Below the pieces are notes generated by a model. The model searched no databases. It was not told where the DNA came from and was given only the letters and a program-made list of their open reading frames with translations. This document shows positions 1 through 7,587 of a stretch of 58,112 bases of DNA, one piece after another. The stretch is from contig CAYGSN010000015.1 in the NCBI GenBank assembly GCA_964352675.1, forward strand, positions 1-58,112. Reading direction: 5' to 3'. The position numbers and the translations under genes were made by a program. The DNA is from CAYGSN01 sp964352675. GTDB taxonomy: Bacteria > Pseudomonadota > Alphaproteobacteria > Micavibrionales > Micavibrionaceae. The number at the start of each line of letters is the position of its first letter. The stretch's first letter is position 1.

Positions 1-208
1 CATGGATTGCTATCCGGCCAGATAGGTCCAAACGATTACGTTACTACTATTCCCCATCGGATAAATCACAGTCGGGATTACAGTTATTGTAGGCGCATAT
101 CATATAATAAGCAACAGTGTTTGTTAATAATATTTATTTAAAACAATATCTTGAGTTGTCTTTTGCGTTTTTGACCCGTTTTGGGTCACTACTAAATCAG
201 GCCCTATG
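1..208. other. left edge, no gene recognised
   Basis: AT-rich stretch without an open frame I can recognise. A short inverted repeat at 172-188 (TGACCC/GGGTCA, five-base loop) lies just past the stop of the minus-strand GIY-YIG gene. It has no U-tract on either strand, so I do not call it a terminator. Confidence 0.4.
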
Positions 209-1015
209 TCAGTTACGGTTCAGCCCGTGTGCGCGTGACCCGAGTTTTTGTTTATAAAGTTTCTCGATGGCAACAATTTCGCGCTGCGTGATATTGCTGG
301 GCAGGCTTTGCAGCACAGAAAATCTGAAGTTTTTGTGATGGTGTCGGTCTGTTTTCTGCAGGGCGACGAGCTCTTTATTGCAGCCGTTACCATTCGCGGC
401 ATAGTCACTCCAGCGTTGCCAGATTCCGTTAGTGCCGTTGGCGGAGCCTATATATTGCATGCCGGTGCTGTTGTCTAAAATCAGATAAACACCGTTCACG
501 GCGCTGAGGTGATGCTTCCATTCATAATTGGCGTCGGGATTGTTGATCAGAGATTTTAGCTCGTCATATTCGAGCACAAAATCCAGCAGGCCGGGGAAGT
601 TGCCGATATAGCCCTGCGGCAGAATTTCCATGATTTCTTTTGGTTGACGATCATACCACTGGTGCCAAGAAATCGCGTTGCCTCCCCAATCAATAATGAG
701 GCGATCAACGAAAGCGTTGAATGCGGGGACAAGCTCAAGTTCATAGTAATACTGTTCGTTTCGTATGTCATAGCCGTTCACTTTAAAGACGCCGATAAAA
801 ACTGAACGTTTTCGCTCTAGCCCTATGAAACAGATGATGTAATCACACCCTTTAAAAATGTCTTTAGCTTGCTCTCGCTGATATTCCAGCAACGCGTCAC
901 GATCTTTCATCACATGGCGGTACTCGACGCGGCTGTCCTTATGCCGCACCAGCTTGACCTTTTTGCCCTCCAGTATTGGCGATTGTGAGTTTAATATTTT
1001 CTGCAGAGTGATCAT
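209..1015 (-). CDS. GIY-YIG nuclease family protein
   Basis: A 268-residue protein whose C-terminal third is a GIY-YIG domain: the GVY strand at about residues 175-177, the YIG strand at 188-190, and the catalytic-type arginine just after, in the IWQRW segment near 201. The N-terminal 150 residues have no motif I can name but look like the conserved partner domain of stand-alone GIY-YIG proteins of this length. GIY-YIG domains cut DNA using a metal ion; the target here is unknown. I chose the ATG at 1015 because its ATGA overlaps the stop of the upstream lipoprotein gene, suggesting translational coupling; an ATG five codons earlier (1030) is possible. It lies in an accessory segment next to an OLD-like ATPase, which would fit a defence or mobile-DNA role, but that is inference. 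Confidence 0.8.
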   Translation of the reverse strand: MITLQKILNSQSPILEGKKVKLVRHKDSRVEYRHVMKDRDALLEYQREQAKDIFKGCDYIICFIGLERKRSVFIGVFKVNGYDIRNEQYYYELELVPAFNAFVDRLIIDWGGNAISWHQWYDRQPKEIMEILPQGYIGNFPGLLDFVLEYDELKSLINNPDANYEWKHHLSAVNGVYLILDNSTGMQYIGSANGTNGIWQRWSDYAANGNGCNKELVALQKTDRHHHKNFRFSVLQSLPSNITQREIVAIEKLYKQKLGSRAHGLNRN

Positions 1016-1599
1016 TTTATAAGGCCGCATTCTTTGAGCGCTGCTTTAAAGTTGTCATCAGGTATGAAGCTGCCCGTGCCGGAAGTGGCCGCATTGACAC
1101 CAACGGTTCTGAACTTTATTTCACCGCCGGTGTTTAGGATATCGTTGATAAAGATCTTGGCTTTTTTATCTGTATAGGCGCGGTAAGGGCTCGAGAATTT
1201 CTGAATAGATTCCATTGTGCTGGCATAGCTTTTATTGAATTCATCTGATCCTTGCGGCGCAGGCATGCTCACTGTTGTGTCCAGCGGCGTATCGGCAGTG
1301 GTCATTGTATATAAGGTCTCACCGACTTTGATCTGAACGTCACCGCTGATCGGAATGGCTGGTTCACTGCGTACCCCGGCACGGATTTCACCGTCATGGT
1401 TTTCAGCATAGAAGTTGTAAGAAAAATACGTGCCGCTCATCGCACGACCGAACTCACGTTGATGCGCACTGCCCATTTCAACGCGGCATGTGTTCTCGCC
1501 TGTAAATTCGTCGTGATATTGATTGGCTTGCCACTGTGCAGCGGTAACGCAGCCTGTTAGCACGGTGATGGATAATAGTGCTACGGCGGTTTTTTTCAT
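1012..1599 (-). CDS. small lipoprotein, function unknown
   Basis: 195 residues beginning with a lipoprotein signal peptide: MKK, a hydrophobic stretch, then the lipobox LTGC with the lipidated cysteine at about residue 16. The mature part has no domain I recognise. The start at 1599 is supported by AAGGGAG about six bases upstream; an upstream in-frame ATG would place extra residues before the signal peptide. The gene overlaps the following GIY-YIG gene by 4 bp. Only about 20 bp upstream of the start lies a terminator-like hairpin that ends the putative structured RNA at 1621-1842, so the gene could be controlled by attenuation in that leader. Odd partner for a nuclease gene; no function proposed. 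Confidence 0.75.
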   Translation of the reverse strand: MKKTAVALLSITVLTGCVTAAQWQANQYHDEFTGENTCRVEMGSAHQREFGRAMSGTYFSYNFYAENHDGEIRAGVRSEPAIPISGDVQIKVGETLYTMTTADTPLDTTVSMPAPQGSDEFNKSYASTMESIQKFSSPYRAYTDKKAKIFINDILNTGGEIKFRTVGVNAATSGTGSFIPDDNFKAALKECGLIK

Positions 1600-1620
1600 T
1601 TCGAGCTCCCTTCGATATTG

Positions 1621-1842
1621 AAAAGTCACCAAGATTGCTCTTGGTGACCGGGAGTTTCAAAGTTGCAGTTACACAACCGCGACGATCTTTGGCCGCGAGG
1701 CTTGGACATACATCGCCGCCTCCCGGTCATAAGACCGAAAGGCGACATCAGTAACGGTGATATCAACCGGTAACTGCAGGGTTTGAAAGCCCCGGAGAAT
1801 GCAAAATTGCATTCACAACAGGACGTTAGCTCGTTATAGTCC
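1621..1842 (-). ncRNA. candidate structured RNA or cis-acting leader
   Basis: The whole gap between two divergent genes folds. Ends 1649-1673 and 1771-1797 pair in a long interrupted helix (CCGGG, UUUCAAA and UGCAGUUAC each find their complement). Inside are three hairpins: GAUAUCA/UGAUGUC, CGCCUUUCGGUC/GACCGGGAGGCG with a UUAU loop, and CGCGGC/GUCGCG. A further perfect hairpin lies at 1797-1814, and a 9-bp hairpin at 1625-1648 is followed on the minus strand by UUUUC like a terminator. At about five places the pairing is G-U if the minus strand is transcribed but A-C if the plus strand is, so the RNA should be read from the minus strand. A weak TATAAC -10 (1833-1838) would start it near 1826. 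It matches no family I can recall; it is either a small RNA or an attenuator leader for the lipoprotein and GIY-YIG genes. Confidence 0.5.
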
Positions 1843-1872
1843 TGATATCAACAAAAAGAGAAGATATTTTGA

Positions 1873-3645
1873 ATGGCTAAAGCATTAAATAAACTAAAAA
1901 TAACAAACCACTTCATACCGGATGTCGATTGGGTTGATATCCCCCAGTTTACCGTTATTACAGGAGTCAACGGCTCAGGTAAAACACAGTTATTAAATGC
2001 CATTAATATCGCCGTGCAAAATAATAAGACTGCATATGATTATGAAACTGATCTGAATATTTCCGTAGACCAATTTGGATATATTCAATGGAATAAAAAT
2101 GATCGTAATTTCGGAGCGGGGAATTATTATGAAATGGAGAAAGAGCTTAAAAGCTTTGTTGGTCAAGTCTATCCTAACAAGCGGCCCAACAATGATAATC
2201 TACTAAAAATTTATAAATATATAGAGGAAGAGCACGGCTTAAAGATTAAAGACAGGGAAATTGGCTTTTATGAAAGCGAAGAGTTTCGTGAGGCTTTTCG
2301 TGATGGCTGGATTTATACTCAAGATGTGACACAAAACCATTACATGTCTCGTTTGTTTATCAGTTACCAAACCAAATTTGAAGAGAAGGCTCTTTCTGCA
2401 AGAGATAGAAATACTGGGGTATCCCTGACGGATGAAGATATATACGCAGAGATCGGTCGTCCGCCGTGGGATTATATTAACGAACTATTCGAGAAATATG
2501 ATTTTGAATATCGTATCTCAAGCCCTAAACGAGCCTCTGAGACCTTCTCGGTACAATTCCACAAAAAAGACGCAGAAAGGGAGCTGCACATACAGGCTCT
2601 ATCATCAGGTGAGCAAATGATTGTGAGCCTCATTTTATGGGCATTTAATGAAAAAATTAGCGAGTTAAAAAAACTATTAATACTTGATGAGCCAGACGCA
2701 CATTTACATCCGCAAATGGCCAAAATGTTTAAGGAAATAATTTCTGATGTATTGGTAGAAAAATTTGGCATACAGGTCATCATGACGACACATTCACCGA
2801 CAACTTTATGCTGGATGGATGAGGAGAGTATATTTCTGATGCATCCTCAAAATGGCTTGCAAAAAGCAACCAAGAAGGAGGCGTTAGATAAACTTACATC
2901 AGGGCTTTTATACGTTCATCAGGCTTTCAAGATCGTCCTAGTTGAGGATGCTGACGATTATAAATTTCACCAAAGCGTCTATGATGAGCTTGCCTATATG
3001 GACATCCTTCCCAAAGAGCCACGCCTGATTTTTAAGTCGGTAGTCACGCCTGATGTAAATGGTGGAGGAAAAAGTGTTGTCATAGATGCGTGTAAGCAAT
3101 GGTCACAGTTTTCATCTAAAACAGATTTAGATGCAGTTCTCTGTGGTTTAGTTGATAGTGATAAAGATGATAACTCAGACTTACCGGAAAATGTTTTTAC
3201 CTTATCGCGTTATTGTCACGAAAATTACTTGGCAGACCCACTTCTAATTTTTGCGCTTATCATTGAAGAGTCTGTTAATGAGGAAGATGTTAAAGCCATA
3301 GCTGATAAATATGGGTATCGAGCGGGCGATGCGATGAAGTTCAAGAGCAATGAAATAGAAGCGCAAAGTATTGTTGATGGCATTATAGCCCTGTTAATTC
3401 AAAAAACTAATTTGACTGAGGAGCAAACTGAGCCTCAAGCCTCTATAAAATACATAAACGGCATTGAGGTGAATTTGCCTCAACGCTTCATGTCTGAAAG
3501 CGGTAAAGATACTGTTTTAGGATATTTCAAGACAGCCTTCCCCAGCGCAGCAGCAAAGTTGAATGTCCATACGCTTACCAAATGCTTGGAAAAAACGCAT
3601 TTGATACCCGCTGATTTAGTAAATGTATATAAGAAATTTCTCTAG
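1873..3645 (+). CDS. OLD-like AAA ATPase with TOPRIM-like domain
   Basis: 590 residues. The N-terminal half is an ABC/SMC-like AAA ATPase: Walker A GVNGSGKT at residues 31-38, signature SSGEQ near 246, Walker B LLILDEPDAHLHP near 270, and an H-loop TTHSPT near 306. The second half looks like a TOPRIM-type nuclease domain: an acidic strand VLVEDADD near 357 and a DxD-type GLVDSDKDD near 426. This layout is that of OLD-family proteins, many of which act in phage exclusion (P2 Old, Gabija GajA, PARIS AriA); the exact subgroup cannot be told. No partner such as a UvrD-like helicase or reverse transcriptase is nearby. The ATG follows AGAGAAG at about ten bases; a possible promoter is TTCACA (1812-1817) with TATAGT (1835-1840). 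Base composition is visibly richer in AT than the genes at 4-15 kb, which fits horizontal acquisition. Confidence 0.75.
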   Translation: MAKALNKLKITNHFIPDVDWVDIPQFTVITGVNGSGKTQLLNAINIAVQNNKTAYDYETDLNISVDQFGYIQWNKNDRNFGAGNYYEMEKELKSFVGQVYPNKRPNNDNLLKIYKYIEEEHGLKIKDREIGFYESEEFREAFRDGWIYTQDVTQNHYMSRLFISYQTKFEEKALSARDRNTGVSLTDEDIYAEIGRPPWDYINELFEKYDFEYRISSPKRASETFSVQFHKKDAERELHIQALSSGEQMIVSLILWAFNEKISELKKLLILDEPDAHLHPQMAKMFKEIISDVLVEKFGIQVIMTTHSPTTLCWMDEESIFLMHPQNGLQKATKKEALDKLTSGLLYVHQAFKIVLVEDADDYKFHQSVYDELAYMDILPKEPRLIFKSVVTPDVNGGGKSVVIDACKQWSQFSSKTDLDAVLCGLVDSDKDDNSDLPENVFTLSRYCHENYLADPLLIFALIIEESVNEEDVKAIADKYGYRAGDAMKFKSNEIEAQSIVDGIIALLIQKTNLTEEQTEPQASIKYINGIEVNLPQRFMSESGKDTVLGYFKTAFPSAAAKLNVHTLTKCLEKTHLIPADLVNVYKKFL

Positions 3646-3764
3646 ATTTTCTGACAGGCAGAGATTTTTTCATAAAATTGTGTGATAATATGCGATATAG
3701 AAAATGAAAAGTGAAAACCCCTACTGTGACAAGTGATGTCCGCGAGTGGTAACATAATGTATAA

Positions 3765-3791
3765 AAAGCCCGCTAAAAATGAGCGGGCTTT
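3765..3791 (-). terminator. intrinsic terminator of ompW (bidirectional)
   Basis: Ten-base-pair stem (AAAGCCCGCT with its complement) around a seven-base loop. Read on the minus strand it is followed by a run of Us, placing it correctly after the ompW stop at 3819. It may also stop plus-strand transcripts leaving the OLD-like gene. Confidence 0.85.
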
Positions 3792-3818
3792 GACATTTTT
3801 AGCTATCTTCCGGTGTAT

Positions 3819-4463
3819 TTAAAACCGATAAGAAACCCCTGCACCAATTATTACAGGGTCTAGGTCAACATCACTAGCGTTTAGAGCTGTGGCGCCTAAA
3901 TTAACATCTACGTCGACATCAAGATCTATATATTTGGCATCGACGTTGATGCCCCAGTGATCGTCTAGCCAGTAGTCAAAACCCGCTTGAATAGCGTAGC
4001 CGACGCCGCCATCAACATCGAGGCCGTTGAAGCCTGCACCATCATCTTCACCGTAAAAGTATGAATAATTCAAACCCGCACCAACATAGGGGCTAAATTT
4101 TTTCTCAGGTGTGAAGTGGTATTGCAGCGTCAATGTTGGCGGCAAAATCCATGTCTCACCAAGGTCATTAGCGCCAGCGGAGACTTCGTGCTGCGCTGTT
4201 GCGGCGATAAGCTCGGCGGCGATATTATCTGTAAAGAAGTACGTGATATCAACTTCGGGTGTGACCGCATCACCAACATCGGTCTTAAGGCCTGTAACGC
4301 TTTCCGTACCATCACCGTCGGCAAAAATACCAATTGCGCGTGCGCGGAGTTGAAAACGATCTTTTGAGAGCCAGTTGCTACCATCTTGCGCCATTGCAGG
4401 AGCAGAGAAGGCGACAAGCGCTGTAGAGCTGATGAGGCCTAGAGCCAAAAGTGATTTTTTCAT
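3819..4463 (-). CDS. ompW: OmpW family outer membrane protein
   Basis: 214 residues with a Sec signal peptide (MKKS, hydrophobic core, AMA before QDG at about residue 25). The mature part has alternating beta strands with the OmpW-type ILPPTLTLQYHF segment and FSPYVGAGLNYSYF, and ends in an aromatic residue (SYRF), the outer-membrane assembly signal. OmpW proteins form eight-stranded barrels with a hydrophobic lateral channel for small non-polar molecules. An FNR-type box lies about 70 bp upstream of the ATG, and ompW of enterobacteria is known to respond to FNR, so oxygen control is likely here too. Single-gene transcript closed by the terminator at 3765-3791. Confidence 0.88.
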   Translation of the reverse strand: MKKSLLALGLISSTALVAFSAPAMAQDGSNWLSKDRFQLRARAIGIFADGDGTESVTGLKTDVGDAVTPEVDITYFFTDNIAAELIAATAQHEVSAGANDLGETWILPPTLTLQYHFTPEKKFSPYVGAGLNYSYFYGEDDGAGFNGLDVDGGVGYAIQAGFDYWLDDHWGINVDAKYIDLDVDVDVNLGATALNASDVDLDPVIIGAGVSYRF

Positions 4464-4526
4464 GATTTTGTGTCCTTTATATTTTTCAACCTGGGGACAG
4501 CATATGACTTTGTGGAGTGTTGCGAA

Positions 4527-4540
4527 TTGATATGTGTCAA
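4527..4540. promoter_or_regulatory. FNR/FixK-type box upstream of ompW
   Basis: TTGATATGTGTCAA matches the TTGAY-N4-RTCAA consensus of FNR, FixK and Dnr proteins. It sits inside a 9-bp perfect inverted repeat (GCGAATTGA at 4522-4530, complement at 4537-4545). Centre 70.5 bp from the ompW ATG. It also lies just past the 3' end of the minus-strand chemoreceptor gene, but lacks a U-tract and so is not a good terminator. Confidence 0.75.
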
Positions 4541-4564
4541 TTCGCTAAAGAATTAAATGAAAAA

Positions 4565-5875
4565 TTATGCGATTTTTTTCAGCTCGCTCATGAACGTATT
4601 CATTTTCTCAAGCAGTGTGCCAACCTGTTGCTTGGACTGCTCGGACAGTGTTTTAGCGGTGGATTTCACTTGCTGGCTGATATCATCGACTTGAGTGACA
4701 TTACCGCTAATATCTTTGATATTTTGTGCCATGGATTGTGTGGCATTTGAGGCGCGCTCAGCATTGCTGGCGATCTCTTTGGACGCTGCGTTTTGCTCTT
4801 CCACAGCGGCAGCGACGACGCTGCAGGCCTCGCTGATTTCGTTAATCGTTTTACCTATGCCGTCGAACGCGCTGACGGCTTCGCCCGTGGCGGATTGTAC
4901 CTGCATGATTTGGTTACGGATATCTTCGGTCGCTATGGCGGTTTCTGCGGCGAGGTCTTTGACTTCGGATGCGACGACGGCGAAACCTTTGCCGGCTTCA
5001 CCTGCCCGTGCAGCTTCAATTGTGGCGTTGAGCGCGAGGAGATTGGTTTGGTTGGCGATATCTTCAATTGTCGCGATAACCTGGCTGATGGTCTCGGCTG
5101 TTTCCGCGAGAGTGTTGACGGTTTGGCGGGCCTCATCTGCACTCTCAACGGCGCCGGTTGCGATGGTCGCGGTGCGGGTAATTTGCGTGCTGATCTCTGC
5201 GATGGACGCTGACATTTGTTCGGCGGCGGCGGAGATGGATTGCGCGCTTAGGGATGTTTCATTTGAATTACTGGCCGCTTTTTCAGTTTCGCCGCGGGCT
5301 TGTGTAACCGCGCTTTCCATGGTGTTTGTGTTGTTTTCAAGGCTGAAGACGGTTTCATTGATTTGCCCCATGACAGATTTGAGGGAGTCATCAACATCGT
5401 TTGCGACATCTGCGAAGTCTCCCATTTTTTTGGCAACGCTTTGTGTTGCTGTGTTGATAATACGGGCACCGCCAAGCAGAGCGCCATCAAGGCCATCTTC
5501 AAGGATGCGGCGGAAATATTGGTTGTGGCTGACATACTCCATTGCGGCGGTGGCTTCGCGCACAAAGGCATCCATACGATCTGTCATTTCATTAACCGAC
5601 CAGAGGAATTCGGAAATTTCGCCGTCTTGAGGGATATTGATGAGGCGGGCTTCAAAGTCACCGGCCTCAAGGCGTTTACAGATTGCGGTCGCGTCTTTGA
5701 TGGCGTTTTGAGCACGCTCAATGAAAAACAAACCGCCAAGCAGGAAAATCAATGCCACTGCGAGAAAGGCAATGAGAAAAGGGACTGACCCAGAGGCCCA
5801 AATCGCTGCGCCAAAAGAGATACCGCCCATAATTACACAAAACTGCGCTTTAGAGAGAGAAGACAAATTCGTCAT
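4565..5875 (-). CDS. methyl-accepting chemotaxis protein, no periplasmic sensor
   Basis: 436 residues from the ATG at 5875, which has AAAAGGAC about six bases upstream; an in-frame ATG ten codons earlier is less likely. Two adjacent hydrophobic segments (about residues 12-52) with almost no periplasmic loop, then a HAMP-like stretch, then a long coiled-coil signalling domain with the highly conserved hairpin tip (ANQTNLLALNATIEAARAGE, near residue 270) that binds CheA/CheW. With no external ligand domain, the input must come from the cytoplasm or a partner. The preceding gene encodes a stand-alone Aer-type PAS protein and overlaps this start by 26 bp, so the two probably make a two-part aerotaxis or redox receptor. 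Confidence 0.9.
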   Translation of the reverse strand: MTNLSSLSKAQFCVIMGGISFGAAIWASGSVPFLIAFLAVALIFLLGGLFFIERAQNAIKDATAICKRLEAGDFEARLINIPQDGEISEFLWSVNEMTDRMDAFVREATAAMEYVSHNQYFRRILEDGLDGALLGGARIINTATQSVAKKMGDFADVANDVDDSLKSVMGQINETVFSLENNTNTMESAVTQARGETEKAASNSNETSLSAQSISAAAEQMSASIAEISTQITRTATIATGAVESADEARQTVNTLAETAETISQVIATIEDIANQTNLLALNATIEAARAGEAGKGFAVVASEVKDLAAETAIATEDIRNQIMQVQSATGEAVSAFDGIGKTINEISEACSVVAAAVEEQNAASKEIASNAERASNATQSMAQNIKDISGNVTQVDDISQQVKSTAKTLSEQSKQQVGTLLEKMNTFMSELKKIA

Positions 5876-6371
5876 ATCCAAGTCCTTTTTCTTCAAGAAG
5901 AGCAAGCAGCATGCCGTAAGCGCTGTTCATACCCTCTTTGCGATTGCTGTGTCGCGCCTCTTCGTCGAGAAGTTTTGCGTAGAGCGGTTTAATAGTGTTT
6001 TCAACCACGCCCTTGTCAGGCACGCGGCGGTTTGAGTGATAACCTATTATGTTTCTATCGTCATCAAAGCTGGGGGTGACATGGGCCACGACCCAATAGT
6101 GATCTCCATTCGCGGAACGGTTGACGACATAGGCGAAGATTTCTTTTTTTGACTCGATCGTCTCCCACATGAACTTAAAGACGCAGCGCGGCATATGCGG
6201 GTGGCGCAAAATACTATGTGGAGCATCGATCAATTCTTTTTCTGTGTAGCCCGCCAAATCGATAAAGACGCGGTTCGCATACGTGATATGACCTTTCAGA
6301 TTTGTCTTGCTAACGATCAAATCATTTTTGTCAAAGGTGCGCTCTACGCCTGTGAGGGAAATATTGCTCAT
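5850..6371 (-). CDS. Aer-like PAS domain protein
   Basis: 173 residues, nearly all one PAS domain of the aerotaxis (Aer) type: the segment from about residue 17 (DLIVSKTNLKGHITYANRVF) through LAGYTEKELI and ILRHPHMPRCVFKFMW is characteristic of the FAD-binding PAS of Aer. The remaining 50 residues are charged and may form a helix contacting the chemoreceptor. In Aer the PAS and signalling domains are in one chain; here the signalling part is the next gene, overlapping by 26 bp. An FNR-type box is centred 41.5 bp upstream of the ATG, with a TAGTAT -10-like hexamer between. Confidence 0.85.
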   Translation of the reverse strand: MSNISLTGVERTFDKNDLIVSKTNLKGHITYANRVFIDLAGYTEKELIDAPHSILRHPHMPRCVFKFMWETIESKKEIFAYVVNRSANGDHYWVVAHVTPSFDDDRNIIGYHSNRRVPDKGVVENTIKPLYAKLLDEEARHSNRKEGMNSAYGMLLALLEEKGLGYDEFVFSL

Positions 6372-6405
6372 TCTTTAATACTACCAGAAAAATCATGGGT
6401 TTGAT

Positions 6406-6419
6406 TTGACTATAGTCAA
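6406..6419. promoter_or_regulatory. FNR/FixK-type box between PAS and dioxygenase genes
   Basis: TTGACTATAGTCAA, a perfect palindrome of the FNR/FixK type, in the divergent control region. For the plus-strand gene, TAATAC at 6441-6446 lies where a class II FNR promoter needs its -10. For the minus-strand PAS gene, the box centre is 41.5 bp from the ATG. It could drive both directions. Confidence 0.8.
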
Positions 6420-6499
6420 TGCCATTCGCGTTTTTTTTAGTAATACTGGAAAGTGAGGCCAGAAGGCCTTTGCAAACCCCAAGATGATGTGAGGATGAC

Positions 6500-7435
6500 A
6501 TGACACCCCCAGATACAGATCTTTTAGAACGCGCGCCGCAAAGCATAAATGAGACGCTCAATGATATATTTGAGCAAGATTTTTGGCAGGATTTTTCACC
6601 GCATTTCAGTCTTGAAGCGCGGCAAGATGATTACGTATTGGCTTTGAGCGAAGACGAAAAAGCACGCAACAAGGAGCGCGTTCTGCGCGAAGGATATACG
6701 CATTTGAAACAGCCTGGTTCAAAGCTACCGATTGCGCATATGGCGGCTTTGTTTGAGGATTTGGTTGCGCGCGGCTTGCCGCCGGTTTTTGCCTTTGTAT
6801 ATGACGAGTTTTGGATGCTAAGCGGCCAACTGCATAATGTGGTCGATGGGGTTTTAGACCACGAGTATAAAATGCTGCCTGATTTTTGGGCGTGGTACAT
6901 TCCGCCCGGCCAATCCGGCTTTAAACCGCATAGGGACAAAGGGCCAAATTGCCTTTTTCCTGATCGTACGCCTAAATCTATTACGGCGTGGTTGCCTCTT
7001 ACACAAGCACATCCCTTGAATGGCTGTATGTATATTGTTCCTGCAGATCGCGATCCACTCTACGGCGTTGGTCAGGGATTTGGCGGCACATTGCCAGATA
7101 TCAGAGCCCTTCCTGCTGATCCGGGTGATGTATTTATCTGGACGCAACATGCCATGCATTGGAGCGCGCATGCGGCTGATGATCATGACATGCAGCCACG
7201 GATGAGTGTTGCGTTTGAATATCAGCGTACAGATGTGCCTGCATTTAATACGCCGCTGCTGGAGCCAGGAACTATACCTCCGTTTGATATGCGTCTCGCG
7301 CTGATTGCAAAGCAAGTTTTACAGTACAAGCATTTATACGATCCTAAGCCGGAGCTACTAAATCTTGCACAAACAATCATTAACCGCCTCATGCCGCCGG
7401 AGCAGCATGTGCAAAAAAACACCTATGGTGTTTGA
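6500..7435 (+). CDS. phytanoyl-CoA dioxygenase (PhyH) family protein
   Basis: 311 residues. The double-stranded beta-helix iron-binding motif is visible: HxD as PHRDKG (H144, D146) and a distal histidine in HAMHWS (H220), followed by R234, the usual 2-oxoglutarate-binding arginine. PhyH-family enzymes use Fe(II), 2-oxoglutarate and oxygen to hydroxylate small molecules; the substrate here is unknown. It is divergent from the PAS/chemoreceptor pair, shares an FNR-type box with them, and its 3' end overlaps the end of the convergent ccoS gene by 13 bp. An oxygen-using enzyme in a low-oxygen regulon is notable. Confidence 0.8.
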   Translation: MTPPDTDLLERAPQSINETLNDIFEQDFWQDFSPHFSLEARQDDYVLALSEDEKARNKERVLREGYTHLKQPGSKLPIAHMAALFEDLVARGLPPVFAFVYDEFWMLSGQLHNVVDGVLDHEYKMLPDFWAWYIPPGQSGFKPHRDKGPNCLFPDRTPKSITAWLPLTQAHPLNGCMYIVPADRDPLYGVGQGFGGTLPDIRALPADPGDVFIWTQHAMHWSAHAADDHDMQPRMSVAFEYQRTDVPAFNTPLLEPGTIPPFDMRLALIAKQVLQYKHLYDPKPELLNLAQTIINRLMPPEQHVQKNTYGV

Positions 7436-7587
7436 TCGGAAGGCTGCTCGTCGTCATCAAGTAAGATGCGATTGGCAGCGCCATCTAAATCCTCATACTG
7501 CCCCGATTTTAAGCTCCAGATAAAAGCGCCAAGGCCGATGAGCCCGAGTAGCAATGCGATGGGGATCAGATAGAGAAGAACGCTCAT
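7423..7587 (-). CDS. ccoS: CcoS, cbb3 oxidase assembly protein
   Basis: 54 residues: one N-terminal membrane helix (about residues 3-24), then the CcoS signature SGQYEDLDGAANRILLDDDE. CcoS is needed for incorporating heme b and copper cofactors in cbb3 oxidases of Rhodobacter. Its ATG overlaps the ccoI stop in an ATGA, so it is the last gene of the operon. The 3' end runs 13 bp into the convergent dioxygenase gene. Confidence 0.92.
   Translation of the reverse strand: MSVLLYLIPIALLLGLIGLGAFIWSLKSGQYEDLDGAANRILLDDDEQPSDQTP

Noticed and set aside
172..188. Hairpin TGACCC/GGGTCA as a terminator for the GIY-YIG gene
   Set aside because: Short stem and no U-run on the minus strand.
1621..1842. 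Group II intron or retron RNA
   Set aside because: No domain V consensus and no reverse transcriptase gene nearby.
4695..5630. Long open frame on the plus strand opposite the chemoreceptor gene
   Set aside because: Shadow of a helical, alanine- and serine-rich coding sequence on the other strand; composition is low-complexity and no ribosome site is present.
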